Below are positions 1 to 7,048 of a stretch of DNA of 7,561 nt, in pieces. The translations under genes were made by a program, and so were the position numbers. Position 1 is the first letter of the stretch; each line of letters starts with the position of its first letter. This DNA comes from Acidobacteriota bacterium (GTDB lineage Bacteria > Acidobacteriota > Terriglobia > Terriglobales > Acidobacteriaceae): NCBI GenBank assembly GCA_003225655.1, contig QIAW01000556.1, positions 1 through 7,561 on the forward strand, given 5' to 3'. The notes under the pieces are model-generated. The model worked only from the letters and a program-made list of their open reading frames with translations, did not search any database and was not told the DNA's origin.

Positions 1-87
1 ATTCCGCTCTGCCGAAGGCCAGCGCGCAGCGAAGCGCACAGAGCGAACGTTTTTCCGCAGCCTCTTTTAGCTCCTAACCTTTTTTGA
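1..87. other. GC-rich edge segment, possible dispersed repeat or tail of a neighbouring gene
   Basis: The first ~50 bases are GC-rich and contain an exact 7-bp inverted repeat, CGCTCTG (5-11) with CAGAGCG (39-45). The AACG-TTTTT that follows at 46-54 makes it resemble a plus-strand terminator. Two plus-strand frames are open from the window edge and end at TAG (68-70) and TGA (85-87), so the 3' end of a plus-strand gene converging on the Ig-like gene cannot be excluded. The wording of the stretch also resembles intergenic repeats I associate with Acidobacteriota, but this is a recollection and not something the window shows. No function can be assigned. Confidence 0.25.
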
Positions 88-114
88 ATAGAACATTATT
101 TAAACAGGCATCAA

Positions 115-135
115 TAGCGTTTAGCTCTTACGCTA
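115..135 (-). other. Weak hairpin downstream of the Ig-like gene
   Basis: TAGCGT (115-120) and ACGCTA (130-135) form a perfect 6-bp stem around a 9-nt loop, starting 27 nt past the stop codon of the Ig-like gene. No U-rich run follows on the minus strand, so it is not a canonical intrinsic terminator. It could be a 3' stabilising stem. No better terminator is visible between the gene and the window edge. Confidence 0.2.
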
Positions 136-162
136 AGGGTTTGATAATCAAAAATTTCAGAT

Positions 163-2517
163 TTAGAAAGTTACCGTAAGCGACAGGCTGCCTTGGATGG
201 TTGACTGCGCTCCTGGACACTGGACTGTGCAGGTGGCCCGGATTGTGGTTGACCCCAAGCCCTGGGTGGTCAGGAAGCCGGTATTGGAAACAATCGTGGC
301 TGCGGCCGTATTCGTGGAGAGCCACGAAAGGCCGACGCTTTGGGTGAGGTCCTGAGTGCTGCCGTCGCTGTAGTTTCCCGTCGCAATCATCTGCTCGGTC
401 TGTCCCAGTTGCAACACAGGCTCACCCGAACCTGTGCAGGGGGCGTGAGGATCGCAGGAGACGGTGATGCTCTGCAAAACAGCCTGGTTCACCGTGAGAG
501 TTGCACAGCCTGGGCCGGTGCAGGCCACGCTGCCTAACTGCGCCGTGATGGTTGCGGTCCCGGTGGAAATAGCGGTCGCGGTCCCGCTCTGGTCAACCGT
601 GGCAACACTCACCGGATTGCTGGACCATGTGGGAGCGAAAGCCGTGAGGTCCTGCGTCGCGCCCGCATAGTGTGCCGTGGCGGCGAACGGTTGCGTTCCT
701 CCGGGATTGAGCGTTACCGGGGACGGGCTGACGGTGATGGAGTTGATCGTCGCCACGGTCAAGACCGACGGCGCGCTGGTTACGCTGCCAAGAGCGGCGG
801 TAATGTTGGCCGTGCCTGCCACAACGCCGCTCGCTTCGCCCGGCGAATTCGGATTGTTGATCGTAGCAACATTGGAATCAGAGGTGTTCCAGGTAACGAT
901 ACTGCTGATGTCAGGATGAGTGTTGTCGCTGTAATTGCCAGTCGCCTGAAAATCCTGGGTGCCTGCAACCGGAATGGTGGTGCTCCCGTTGGCTGGATTA
1001 AGCGGTACCGGGTTCAGCGGCGTTACGGTGATGCTATTCAGTACGGCGGCCGTAACGCTGAAGACGGTAGATGCCTGGAAGCCGCTGTAGCTCGCCCCGA
1101 TGGTCGTTTGGCCTGGCGCTACGGTGTTAGACAATCCCGAAGATGAACCAATGGCAGCAACGGAAGGATTCAAGGAGAACCAGGAGGGGCCGTTGGCTCC
1201 ATTTGGAATTGTGAAGGTCCCATCCGTGTAGTGACCCTTCACTGTAAATTGCTGGGAGCTCCCATTCGGCTGTGTAGGATTCTTCGGAGAGATCGTGATC
1301 GAGGTGAGCACATGAGGGGTAACCGTCAGTGCAATCGAATTGGAGGCCACGCTATTGAAAGTAGCCGTGATGTGCGCCGTGCATGGGTTCGGCACACTGG
1401 AGAAGGTGGCGGCCAAACCTGTCGCGTCGACTGCGGCACAACTGGGAGCGTCTGAGCTCCACGTCGCGCTGTCCGTGACCGTAGCCGTGGTCTGATCGCT
1501 GTAAATTGCCAGCGCCGTAAACTGGCAACTGTTGCCTCTGGGAACACTCGCTGGATTGCAGGCGGATAGGGAGATCGCCACGGATGTGACCACGGCAGGA
1601 GTTACAGTGAGCTGCTGGATGTTGGAAGCAATGCTGCCCGACGAAGCGGAAATATTGCTTGTGCCCTGAGAAAGTGTCGACGCCAATCCGCCGGTACAAA
1701 TACCACAAGGGAAACCGGTAATATTAGCCACCAAAAGGTTTGATGAGCCCCATTTAACGTAATTGGTTATATCGTAGTCGTTTGCTCCGAAGGTTCCGGT
1801 GGCGGTAAATTGCTGGGGTTCCCCTTTCGGGACAGAAGGATTTGTGGGAGCTATGTTGAGGGCCGTTAAGCCTACATTCAAATAGCTGCCACTCGTGACT
1901 CCGCTGTAAGTGGCCGTAATCTCTACAACCCCTGCGGTGACTCCCGTCGCCAACCCGCCGGAAGGTCCCGGTGTGATGCTGGCCTGCCCGCCGGTTACAC
2001 CGATATTGTTGATGACTCCCCAGGTAACCAGGTTTGTAAGGTCCGGCGCAGAACCATCGGAATAGTGCCCAATGGCCTTGTACTGTTGGGTTCCGTTGAC
2101 GGCGAGACTCGATTTGAATGGGGTCACGGTGATGAACTGAAGTGTCGGGTTGGTCGCTGTCAGCAGTATGCTGACCTTCCCCGGCCAGCCTGTAGCGCTG
2201 ATCGTCGCGGTGCCCAATGACTGATGCGCAATTGCAAGTCCGCGAGAGCTGACACTGATGACATTCGGATTGTCCGACGTCCAGCCGGTCATGTCTGTGC
2301 TGACATTATGTGTCCCTGTGAGCTGCGAACCGTTCCGGAAAAAGCTCTTGAAGATCACCAGTTTGACAGATTTGCCATTCGGTATAAGACCAGGGTCCGT
2401 GATGCTCAATCGCACCGGCCCGGCAGTGGAACGTTGCCCCCAGGCGCATGCGCACACCCCAATAACAAGGATGCACAGGGCATTCCGCCAATTGCGCCGA
2501 TATTCAATCTCTAACAA
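163..2517 (-). CDS. Secreted multi-domain BIG2-type Ig-like repeat protein
   Basis: This 784-residue protein is likely exported and consists almost wholly of bacterial Ig-like (BIG2) repeats. Residues 1-12 are basic, followed by a hydrophobic core at 13-25, with signal peptidase I cleavage likely near A25 or G27; no good lipobox is present. Eight consecutive units of ~90-105 residues follow, starting at about 35, 126, 218, 309, 403, 492, 591 and 680. They share strand patterns such as SITVSP, QxFxATGxYSDG, DLT, TWSSxxxxVATI, GTATITA and LTV; the first is degenerate. There is no transmembrane anchor, PEP-CTERM, LPXTG or enzymatic domain, and the protein ends at the last strand of repeat 8. Twelve cysteines occur only in repeats 2, 3, 6 and 7, counting the degenerate first unit as 0. 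The start is TTG at 2517, chosen because an AAGG lies 7 nt upstream and the next in-frame Met is past residue 70. In this family such proteins are adhesins, surface-structure parts or unknown. Function here is not determined, and it is separated from the receptor gene by a terminator. Confidence 0.9.
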   Translation of the reverse strand: MLEIEYRRNWRNALCILVIGVCACAWGQRSTAGPVRLSITDPGLIPNGKSVKLVIFKSFFRNGSQLTGTHNVSTDMTGWTSDNPNVISVSSRGLAIAHQSLGTATISATGWPGKVSILLTATNPTLQFITVTPFKSSLAVNGTQQYKAIGHYSDGSAPDLTNLVTWGVINNIGVTGGQASITPGPSGGLATGVTAGVVEITATYSGVTSGSYLNVGLTALNIAPTNPSVPKGEPQQFTATGTFGANDYDITNYVKWGSSNLLVANITGFPCGICTGGLASTLSQGTSNISASSGSIASNIQQLTVTPAVVTSVAISLSACNPASVPRGNSCQFTALAIYSDQTTATVTDSATWSSDAPSCAAVDATGLAATFSSVPNPCTAHITATFNSVASNSIALTVTPHVLTSITISPKNPTQPNGSSQQFTVKGHYTDGTFTIPNGANGPSWFSLNPSVAAIGSSSGLSNTVAPGQTTIGASYSGFQASTVFSVTAAVLNSITVTPLNPVPLNPANGSTTIPVAGTQDFQATGNYSDNTHPDISSIVTWNTSDSNVATINNPNSPGEASGVVAGTANITAALGSVTSAPSVLTVATINSITVSPSPVTLNPGGTQPFAATAHYAGATQDLTAFAPTWSSNPVSVATVDQSGTATAISTGTATITAQLGSVACTGPGCATLTVNQAVLQSITVSCDPHAPCTGSGEPVLQLGQTEQMIATGNYSDGSTQDLTQSVGLSWLSTNTAAATIVSNTGFLTTQGLGSTTIRATCTVQCPGAQSTIQGSLSLTVTF

Positions 2518-2524
2518 TGAATGA

Positions 2525-2528
2525 CCTT
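2525..2528 (-). promoter_or_regulatory. Shine-Dalgarno site supporting a TTG start
   Basis: On the minus strand AAGG (within CTAAGGTC) sits 7 nt before the TTG at 2517. This is the only well-spaced ribosome binding site near the beginning of the frame, and it places the signal peptide at the N-terminus. It therefore decides for TTG as the initiation codon. Confidence 0.6.
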
Positions 2529-2695
2529 AGCTTTACCGCCCGGGGGTAGCGGAATTCGTACAAGCCAAATTGGGGAACAATACAGCCCTGGTTTTTATAA
2601 ACCCAGTTTTTCAGTTTTCTACTCGGAACGGCCCATAGTTTGTCCCAGGTATGCGGTTCTCTGCAAGACAAAAAATGTTTTCACCTGTTACTTTC

Positions 2696-2710
2696 GTGCC
2701 AATTTGGCAC
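2696..2710. promoter_or_regulatory. Operator-like palindrome GTGCCAA-T-TTGGCAC
   Basis: A perfect 7-bp inverted repeat with a one-base centre lies about 180 bp upstream of the Ig-like start codon. Its core CCAAATTGG recurs at 2565-2573. Compact perfect dyads of this size are typical of homodimeric repressor or activator sites, but no regulator is encoded in the window and the binding protein is unknown. It is too short-looped to be an RNA hairpin. Confidence 0.35.
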
Positions 2711-2779
2711 ACAAAAAGACAAAATTTGCGCCGAATGTTTTGCTCGTCAACGTATTGACATCGCGCAGAGACAGCGAAA

Positions 2780-2818
2780 ATAAACCGGCCCGGAGATTTG
2801 CGCTCCGGGCCGGTTTAT
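2780..2818 (-). terminator. Strong intrinsic terminator of the TonB-dependent receptor gene
   Basis: A 16-bp perfect stem (2780-2795 with 2803-2818, core AAACCGGCCCGGAG) encloses a 7-nt loop. In the minus-strand transcript the stem ends in UUUA followed by UUUU, the expected U-tract. It begins 36 nt after the stop codon of the receptor gene. It should end that transcript and insulate the Ig-like gene downstream. Confidence 0.9.
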
Positions 2819-2854
2819 CTGTGGTGTACGGCACTGACTTGCTGCAGCGCCGTT

Positions 2855-5677
2855 TTATTTCGGTTCGCGCGTCAGGGTCCAGCGCAGGGCGAAGGAAACG
2901 GTGCGGTCGTAGAACTCACGCTGAATGGGAAAACGCTCGCTGCCCTGATAGAAACCGAAGACTTCATTGGTCAGGTTCAGCAGTGAAACCACAGCCTGCA
3001 GCCCGTGCCCATTGGGGATCCAATAGCTGGCCTGGGCGTCGAGCTGCGTGTGAGGATAAAGATAAACATCGCCGTTTGGCCCCTTGATTCCACCGTCTGC
3101 GCCATTCTGGAAGTTGTAAGCGAAAATGTTGGCATCATTGTGGGTAGCGCCGATTCGTCCCGCGAAGCCTTTCTTGTCGTAGGTCAGGTCAAAGTTCCAG
3201 TTGTTCGGTGCCTGGCGCAACAGCGCCGGGTGATCGGTCCGTCCGAAGCCTGCGGGGAAGCCGGCCTGCGAGGTCGTGTAGCTGTAGTTTGCTCTTACTC
3301 CGGTGCCATTCATCGGGCCGGGCAGGAATGACAGGTGCTGTTGCCAGGTCATCTCAATTCCCGTGATATGTGCGCGCGGCCCGTTAATTGCTTGAAACTG
3401 CTGGAATCCGGCAAACGTTCCGGTCGTAATGTCCGTTTCCACATTCTCGTAGATAGGGTTCCTCAAATCTTTGTAAAACGCCCCGAACTGAATTACACCC
3501 GCGGGTTTGAGATAGCGCTCGAACAGAATGTCGTAGTTGTTGGCGCGCGTGGGCCGCAGCGCAGGATTACCGACTTTCACTGTGTTCTTTTTGTCATCTT
3601 CAGTAATGAAAGGCGGCAGGTCTGCAAAGTTAGGACGGGCAATTCCCATGCCATAGGCAGCGCGAATCTTGTTTGCGCCAAAGGAGTACTGCAACTGCAC
3701 GCTGGGTAAGACATCGATGTAATCGTGGTTTCCCGTGACCGGCACGGTCGTTAAATACTTACTGCCGTTCGAGAACACATGATTGCCCAGGAATGACTCG
3801 GCCGTCGCTTCGATGCGTACGCCGGTTTGCAGGCGTACCGGGCCGAAGTTGATGGTATTCATCGCGTATCCTGCCGATACCCGTTCGCTCGTGATGTAAT
3901 CGTTGGGAATTGAGCGCAGCAGGTCTTTGTTCGTGTTTGGCGTGATCGTGCTTCCCAGGTTGGCGTTGACGAGAGTGAGAATTTTGTTCCAATCCGAGAT
4001 CGGGCCGAATTGATATTTCCCAAAATAATAATTCGGGTCCCTGAAGGTTCCCAGCACTGAACTTAAGGGAAGAGTATCGTCAGCATCGAAGAAATGCTGA
4101 TTATCGAGCTGGCTCTTGCGGGAGTCACGCACCTTCGACCCGGCTTCGAATGAGCCGTAATGCGTGCCGATGTTGTATTGGTGGATCACAGAGAACGATC
4201 CCGTGACGTCACGCTCGTAGTTGTGATTGTTTTGTGTCTGGTAGCCATCAAGTACATAGGCGCTTGGGTCGAAGATGTTGACGTTATTCAGTACCGGAAA
4301 TTGCGGAGTGAAGGGATGCGAGGTATCTACCCCGAACTGCACATTGGAGGGGCCATTGAAGCTGGCCCGGGGAAACCCGCCGATCTGGCGTCCCTGGCCG
4401 AGTGAGAGGTCGTAAACGATGATCGTGGTTCCTATGTCGTGGCGGGCGCCGGCTGCCACGCTGAAGATGCGCTGCTCCGGTCTGCGCCACACGTGGGTGA
4501 AGCCCATGTTGCCGTCTGAGGCCGCCGGGTCGGTTGCAGGTGTGGCTCCGAAGGTGCCAACGGAAGGCGAATAAATCCAATCCTGTCCGAAATCGTTAAA
4601 GTGGGAGAACAGGCCGCGGAGGTACACCGAAGAAAACTCTCCCAGCTTGTAGTCGAGCGTACCGCCAAAACCGTAGCGGGTCCGGTTATACCAGTAATCC
4701 CGGTAGTCTATGCTGTTGGGACCCGAGAATGTTTGCCCGTTTGCGAGGGTGTTGAACCCCTGCGAAGGTTCAATGTCGTAAATGCCGCGCTCGTTCCAGT
4801 CGAAACTGCCGCCGAAGAGTATGCCCAGACGCTTCTCTTTGCCAAAGCGCTGGCCGGCGGTGGCGCTGAACTGGTCAAGCCAGCGGCCGGTCTGCAGCGG
4901 CGTATATCCGCCCATGGCGAGTACGCTGACGTAGGGATCGTCATGCGCGCTTTTTGTCACCAGGTTTACCGATCCGCCGATGGCGTCTGCCTCCTGGTTG
5001 GCAGAGAGCGTCTTGCTGACTTCCACGGAATCAATCAGGTCGGAGGGAATAACATCGAGCTTCACATTGCGTACGCCTTCAGGTGAAGCCAAGTGCAATC
5101 CGTCGATAGTCACGTTGCTCAGGCGGGGTTCGGTGCCGCGAATCTGCACGTATTTGCCTTCGCCCTCGTCGCGCTCGAGGGAGACACTGGGCAGCCGGCC
5201 CACGGCATCGGCAACGTTGGTGTTAGGCAGGCTGGTGATGACTTCAGAAGGCAGCACCTGCAAGATATTGTCGGCGGTACGCTGGCGGTTGAGCGCCTCC
5301 ACCTCGCCGTATTCGCGCTCCGCATGCACCGTGATTTCTTCGCCCTTGGCTTCGACCTGGAGCATGGCGTCCAGGTTTGCCGTCTGCCCGGCAACAACGT
5401 TTACATCGGCAGAAAAGGGTGTAAATCCTACGTATGAGATCGCCAGCGTGTAGTGCCCGGGGACCAAGCCCGAGATTGCATACTGGCCCTGGCTGTCGGA
5501 AGCAACTGCCTGTCCGGTGGGCTGCACTTCTATACGCGCGCCCTGCAGCACGGCGTGGGTTGAATCTGTGACACGGCCGGTAATCTGTCCCTTGCGCTCC
5601 TGCGCGGTGGCCTCAGCGGCACAGAACATGGTGACGGTTGCAGTAATCAGGAAAAGACGACGATGGAGAAAATGCAT
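2855..5677 (-). CDS. TonB-dependent outer-membrane receptor with carboxypeptidase-regulatory-like N-domain
   Basis: This 940-residue outer-membrane transporter would take up a ligand using energy from TonB-ExbB-ExbD. The signal peptide is residues 1-25, with cleavage after ATA before QE. Residues ~30-108 form a carboxypeptidase-regulatory-like beta-sandwich (GQITGRVTD, DSQGQYAISGL, GHYTLAISYVGF). EEITVHA at 113-119 resembles a TonB box. The plug spans ~127-243, with VADAVGRLPSVSLERDEG, YVQIRG, IDGL, DSVEVSKTL and DAIGGSVNLVTK. The rest is a beta-barrel closing with SFALRWTL near the C-terminus; length and the NPALRPTRANNYD stretch fit the Xanthomonas/Caulobacter-type receptor group. The start is the ATG at 5677, because AAGGAGG lies 5 nt upstream and the signal peptide then begins cleanly; a TTG at 5719 would add 14 residues. 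The substrate is not shown by sequence. The neighbouring sugar-acid dehydratase makes a saccharide plausible, while siderophore uptake remains possible. Confidence 0.95.
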   Translation of the reverse strand: MHFLHRRLFLITATVTMFCAAEATAQERKGQITGRVTDSTHAVLQGARIEVQPTGQAVASDSQGQYAISGLVPGHYTLAISYVGFTPFSADVNVVAGQTANLDAMLQVEAKGEEITVHAEREYGEVEALNRQRTADNILQVLPSEVITSLPNTNVADAVGRLPSVSLERDEGEGKYVQIRGTEPRLSNVTIDGLHLASPEGVRNVKLDVIPSDLIDSVEVSKTLSANQEADAIGGSVNLVTKSAHDDPYVSVLAMGGYTPLQTGRWLDQFSATAGQRFGKEKRLGILFGGSFDWNERGIYDIEPSQGFNTLANGQTFSGPNSIDYRDYWYNRTRYGFGGTLDYKLGEFSSVYLRGLFSHFNDFGQDWIYSPSVGTFGATPATDPAASDGNMGFTHVWRRPEQRIFSVAAGARHDIGTTIIVYDLSLGQGRQIGGFPRASFNGPSNVQFGVDTSHPFTPQFPVLNNVNIFDPSAYVLDGYQTQNNHNYERDVTGSFSVIHQYNIGTHYGSFEAGSKVRDSRKSQLDNQHFFDADDTLPLSSVLGTFRDPNYYFGKYQFGPISDWNKILTLVNANLGSTITPNTNKDLLRSIPNDYITSERVSAGYAMNTINFGPVRLQTGVRIEATAESFLGNHVFSNGSKYLTTVPVTGNHDYIDVLPSVQLQYSFGANKIRAAYGMGIARPNFADLPPFITEDDKKNTVKVGNPALRPTRANNYDILFERYLKPAGVIQFGAFYKDLRNPIYENVETDITTGTFAGFQQFQAINGPRAHITGIEMTWQQHLSFLPGPMNGTGVRANYSYTTSQAGFPAGFGRTDHPALLRQAPNNWNFDLTYDKKGFAGRIGATHNDANIFAYNFQNGADGGIKGPNGDVYLYPHTQLDAQASYWIPNGHGLQAVVSLLNLTNEVFGFYQGSERFPIQREFYDRTVSFALRWTLTREPK

Positions 5678-5682
5678 GGTTC

Positions 5683-5689
5683 CCTCCTT
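5683..5689 (-). promoter_or_regulatory. Strong Shine-Dalgarno site fixing the receptor start
   Basis: AAGGAGG on the minus strand lies 5 nt before the ATG at 5677. It is a near-ideal anti-16S match and settles the start over the longer TTG-initiated alternative at 5719, which would place this site inside the coding region. Confidence 0.85.
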
Positions 5690-5727
5690 ATAATTGGAAA
5701 AGATAAAAAGCGATTGCAAAGATGCTA

Positions 5728-5744
5728 GTGAATGTTTGTGAATG
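5728..5744. repeat. Tandem GTGAATG half-sites, one helical turn apart
   Basis: GTGAATG occurs at 5728-5734 and again at 5738-5744, a centre-to-centre distance of 10 bp, in the leader between the predicted receptor promoter and its ribosome binding site. Direct repeats phased by one turn of DNA are typical of binding sites for regulators that bind as head-to-tail dimers. They may also be chance. Confidence 0.3.
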
Positions 5745-5770
5745 GCTGGTTAGAGTGGTATGAAGAAGCA

Positions 5771-5799
5771 GTTAAATCCCGCCCAGCGTAGGATCACAA
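5771..5799 (-). promoter_or_regulatory. Candidate promoter of the receptor gene
   Basis: On the minus strand TTGTGA (5799-5794) and TTTAAC (5776-5771) are separated by 17 bp. Each box matches the housekeeping consensus at four of six positions. Transcription would start near 5764, giving a leader of about 87 nt. The -35 box lies within the 11-bp dyad TCACA-T-TGTGA (5794-5804), which could be an operator. If real, the receptor can be transcribed independently of the dehydratase gene upstream. Confidence 0.35.
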
Positions 5800-5913
5800 T
5801 GTGAGACCGGTCGAGTTGGCAGCAAAAGTTTTAAGCCAGGCTGAACTAGAGCTTTCCATCGCACGCAATCGCATCACGCGGAAGCTGGGTAATCGCTTTT
5901 GGCAGCCGCGCGG

Positions 5914-7038
5914 TTACTCGTTGACTCCGAACTTTTTCAACGCCTCTTCATTAATTGTCAGACCGAGGCCGGGAAGATTCTCATCCAGATCGATGAATCC
6001 GTCTTTGGCTTTGGGTTCGCCTTCGAAGATGTACCAGAACAATTCGTTGCCGACTTCCACCTCCACGGGCGGGAAGTGCATCTGGCCGGCGTGCGGGATC
6101 ACGGGAATGGAATAGGCTTCGGCGAGCGCCGCAATCTTGCGCGCCTGGCTGATGCCGCCTACGCGGTTAGTATCAAACTGGATGTAATCCACCGCGCGCG
6201 CCTCGATCAGCTCGCGAAATCCATAAAGAGTAAACTCGTGCTCGCCGCCGGCGATGGGGATTTTCTTGCACGATTTCAGCTCCGCATAACCGTGGATGTC
6301 ATCAGGAATCACCGGCTCTTCCAGCCAGCGCAGGTTGAAGGGCTCGAGCAGCGGGAGCATGCGCTTGGCGTAATCGAGCGTCCAGCCCATGTAGGCGTCG
6401 GCCATGACATCAATTCCATCGCCCACGGCCTCGCGCACGGTGCGCACTAGAGCGACATTGCGCTGCATCCCTTCGGCGCCATCGGTCGGTCCCCAGCCGA
6501 AGCGCAGCTTCATGGCTTTGTAGCCGTCGTTTTTGTAGCGCCTGGCCTCGGCGGCGAGTTCCTCCAGGGCCACGCTGTACAGCCGGCTGGCGTAAACCGG
6601 AATGCGTGGCTTGGTCCTGCCGCCCAGTAGGCGGTACACCGGCTGCTTCGCGGATTTGCCCAGGATGTCCCACAGCGCAATATCAATGGCGCTGATCGCG
6701 GCCATGCCAATGCCCTTGCGGCCAAAGGCCATGGTCTTGCGATACATGTGCTGCCAGAGAAACTCGATGTCCCAGGGATCGGCCCCGATCACCAGCGGCT
6801 TCAGGTATTGATCGATCACCTGCTTGGTAATGGGCGGGGCCAGGGCAGCATTGCCGATGCCCACCAGTCCGTTATCGGTAAAGATTTCGACCACCAGCCA
6901 GCCGTGGAAGGTAAACGTCTGCATGGAGGCCTGGGGAAGCGAGAGCACGTCCATGGGATTAGTGCAAAAGTGCGGCGGCAAGGGAACGGTTTTGCCGCGC
7001 CACTCGACCAGGCGGGTACGAATCTGTTTGATCTTCAT
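5914..7038 (-). CDS. Enolase-superfamily sugar-acid dehydratase, L-rhamnonate dehydratase type
   Basis: This 374-residue cytoplasmic enzyme belongs to the mandelate racemase/muconate lactonizing group. It has an N-terminal capping domain (~1-130) and a modified TIM barrel (~140-350). Visible active-site residues are Mg ligands D214 (ADAYMG), E240 (WLEEP) and E266 (GGEHE), and a His-Asp dyad of D289 (QFDTNRVGG) and H316 (PHAGQ). The 26-residue spacing of the first two ligands and the 27-residue Asp-His spacing agree with what I recall for L-rhamnonate dehydratase. An N-terminal His (PHFCTNPM, H23) and WGPTDG (182-187) also fit that subgroup. The usual KxK of the racemase branch is K177-L-R179. 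The expected reaction is loss of water from a sugar acid to a 2-keto-3-deoxy acid. Exact substrate is inferred; other sugar acids are possible. The start is ATG 7038, since MKIKQIR is the normal family N-terminus; a TTG at 7116 would add 26 unrelated residues across a hairpin. The Shine-Dalgarno is weak (GAGA, 6 nt upstream). Confidence 0.88.
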   Translation of the reverse strand: MKIKQIRTRLVEWRGKTVPLPPHFCTNPMDVLSLPQASMQTFTFHGWLVVEIFTDNGLVGIGNAALAPPITKQVIDQYLKPLVIGADPWDIEFLWQHMYRKTMAFGRKGIGMAAISAIDIALWDILGKSAKQPVYRLLGGRTKPRIPVYASRLYSVALEELAAEARRYKNDGYKAMKLRFGWGPTDGAEGMQRNVALVRTVREAVGDGIDVMADAYMGWTLDYAKRMLPLLEPFNLRWLEEPVIPDDIHGYAELKSCKKIPIAGGEHEFTLYGFRELIEARAVDYIQFDTNRVGGISQARKIAALAEAYSIPVIPHAGQMHFPPVEVEVGNELFWYIFEGEPKAKDGFIDLDENLPGLGLTINEEALKKFGVNE

Positions 7039-7048
7039 GGTCTGTCTC

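Larger units (their letters stand above)
2518..2779. other. Intergenic region upstream of the Ig-like gene
   Basis: This AT-richer gap lies between the receptor terminator and the Ig-like gene. It should carry the promoter of the Ig-like gene, but I find no convincing -35/-10 pair: TATAAA at 2599-2594 on the minus strand has no good -35, and TTGACG near 2757-2752 has no good -10. It holds two copies of the palindromic core CCAAATTGG (2565-2573 and 2699-2707). It also has a bulged hairpin followed by five T on the plus strand (2588-2611). No coding frame here looks real. Confidence 0.5.

Noticed and set aside
670..1146. 158-codon plus-strand frame inside the Ig-like gene
   Set aside because: It is antisense to clear BIG2 repeats, rich in Arg and Gly, and shows no domain. 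It is a shadow of the real gene.
2690..2706. Sigma-54-like TGGCAC-N5-TAACA on the minus strand
   Set aside because: The -24 part matches, but the -12 part lacks the needed GC dinucleotide, and the TTGGCAC is fully explained by the perfect dyad at 2696-2710.
2518..2780. Riboswitch in the Ig-like leader
   Set aside because: I compared it by eye with cyclic di-GMP-type and other common leader motifs and saw no conserved core; only the short palindromes and one weak hairpin are supported.
2521..3087. 188-codon plus-strand frame spanning the intergenic region and the receptor 3' end
   Set aside because: It crosses the strong minus-strand terminator and the antisense of the receptor C-terminus, and it has no family resemblance.
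4601..5453. Two long plus-strand frames (4601-5086 and 4980-5453) over the receptor plug and barrel
   Set aside because: They lie opposite well-conserved receptor motifs and overlap each other; the composition reflects the antisense of a GC-rich gene.
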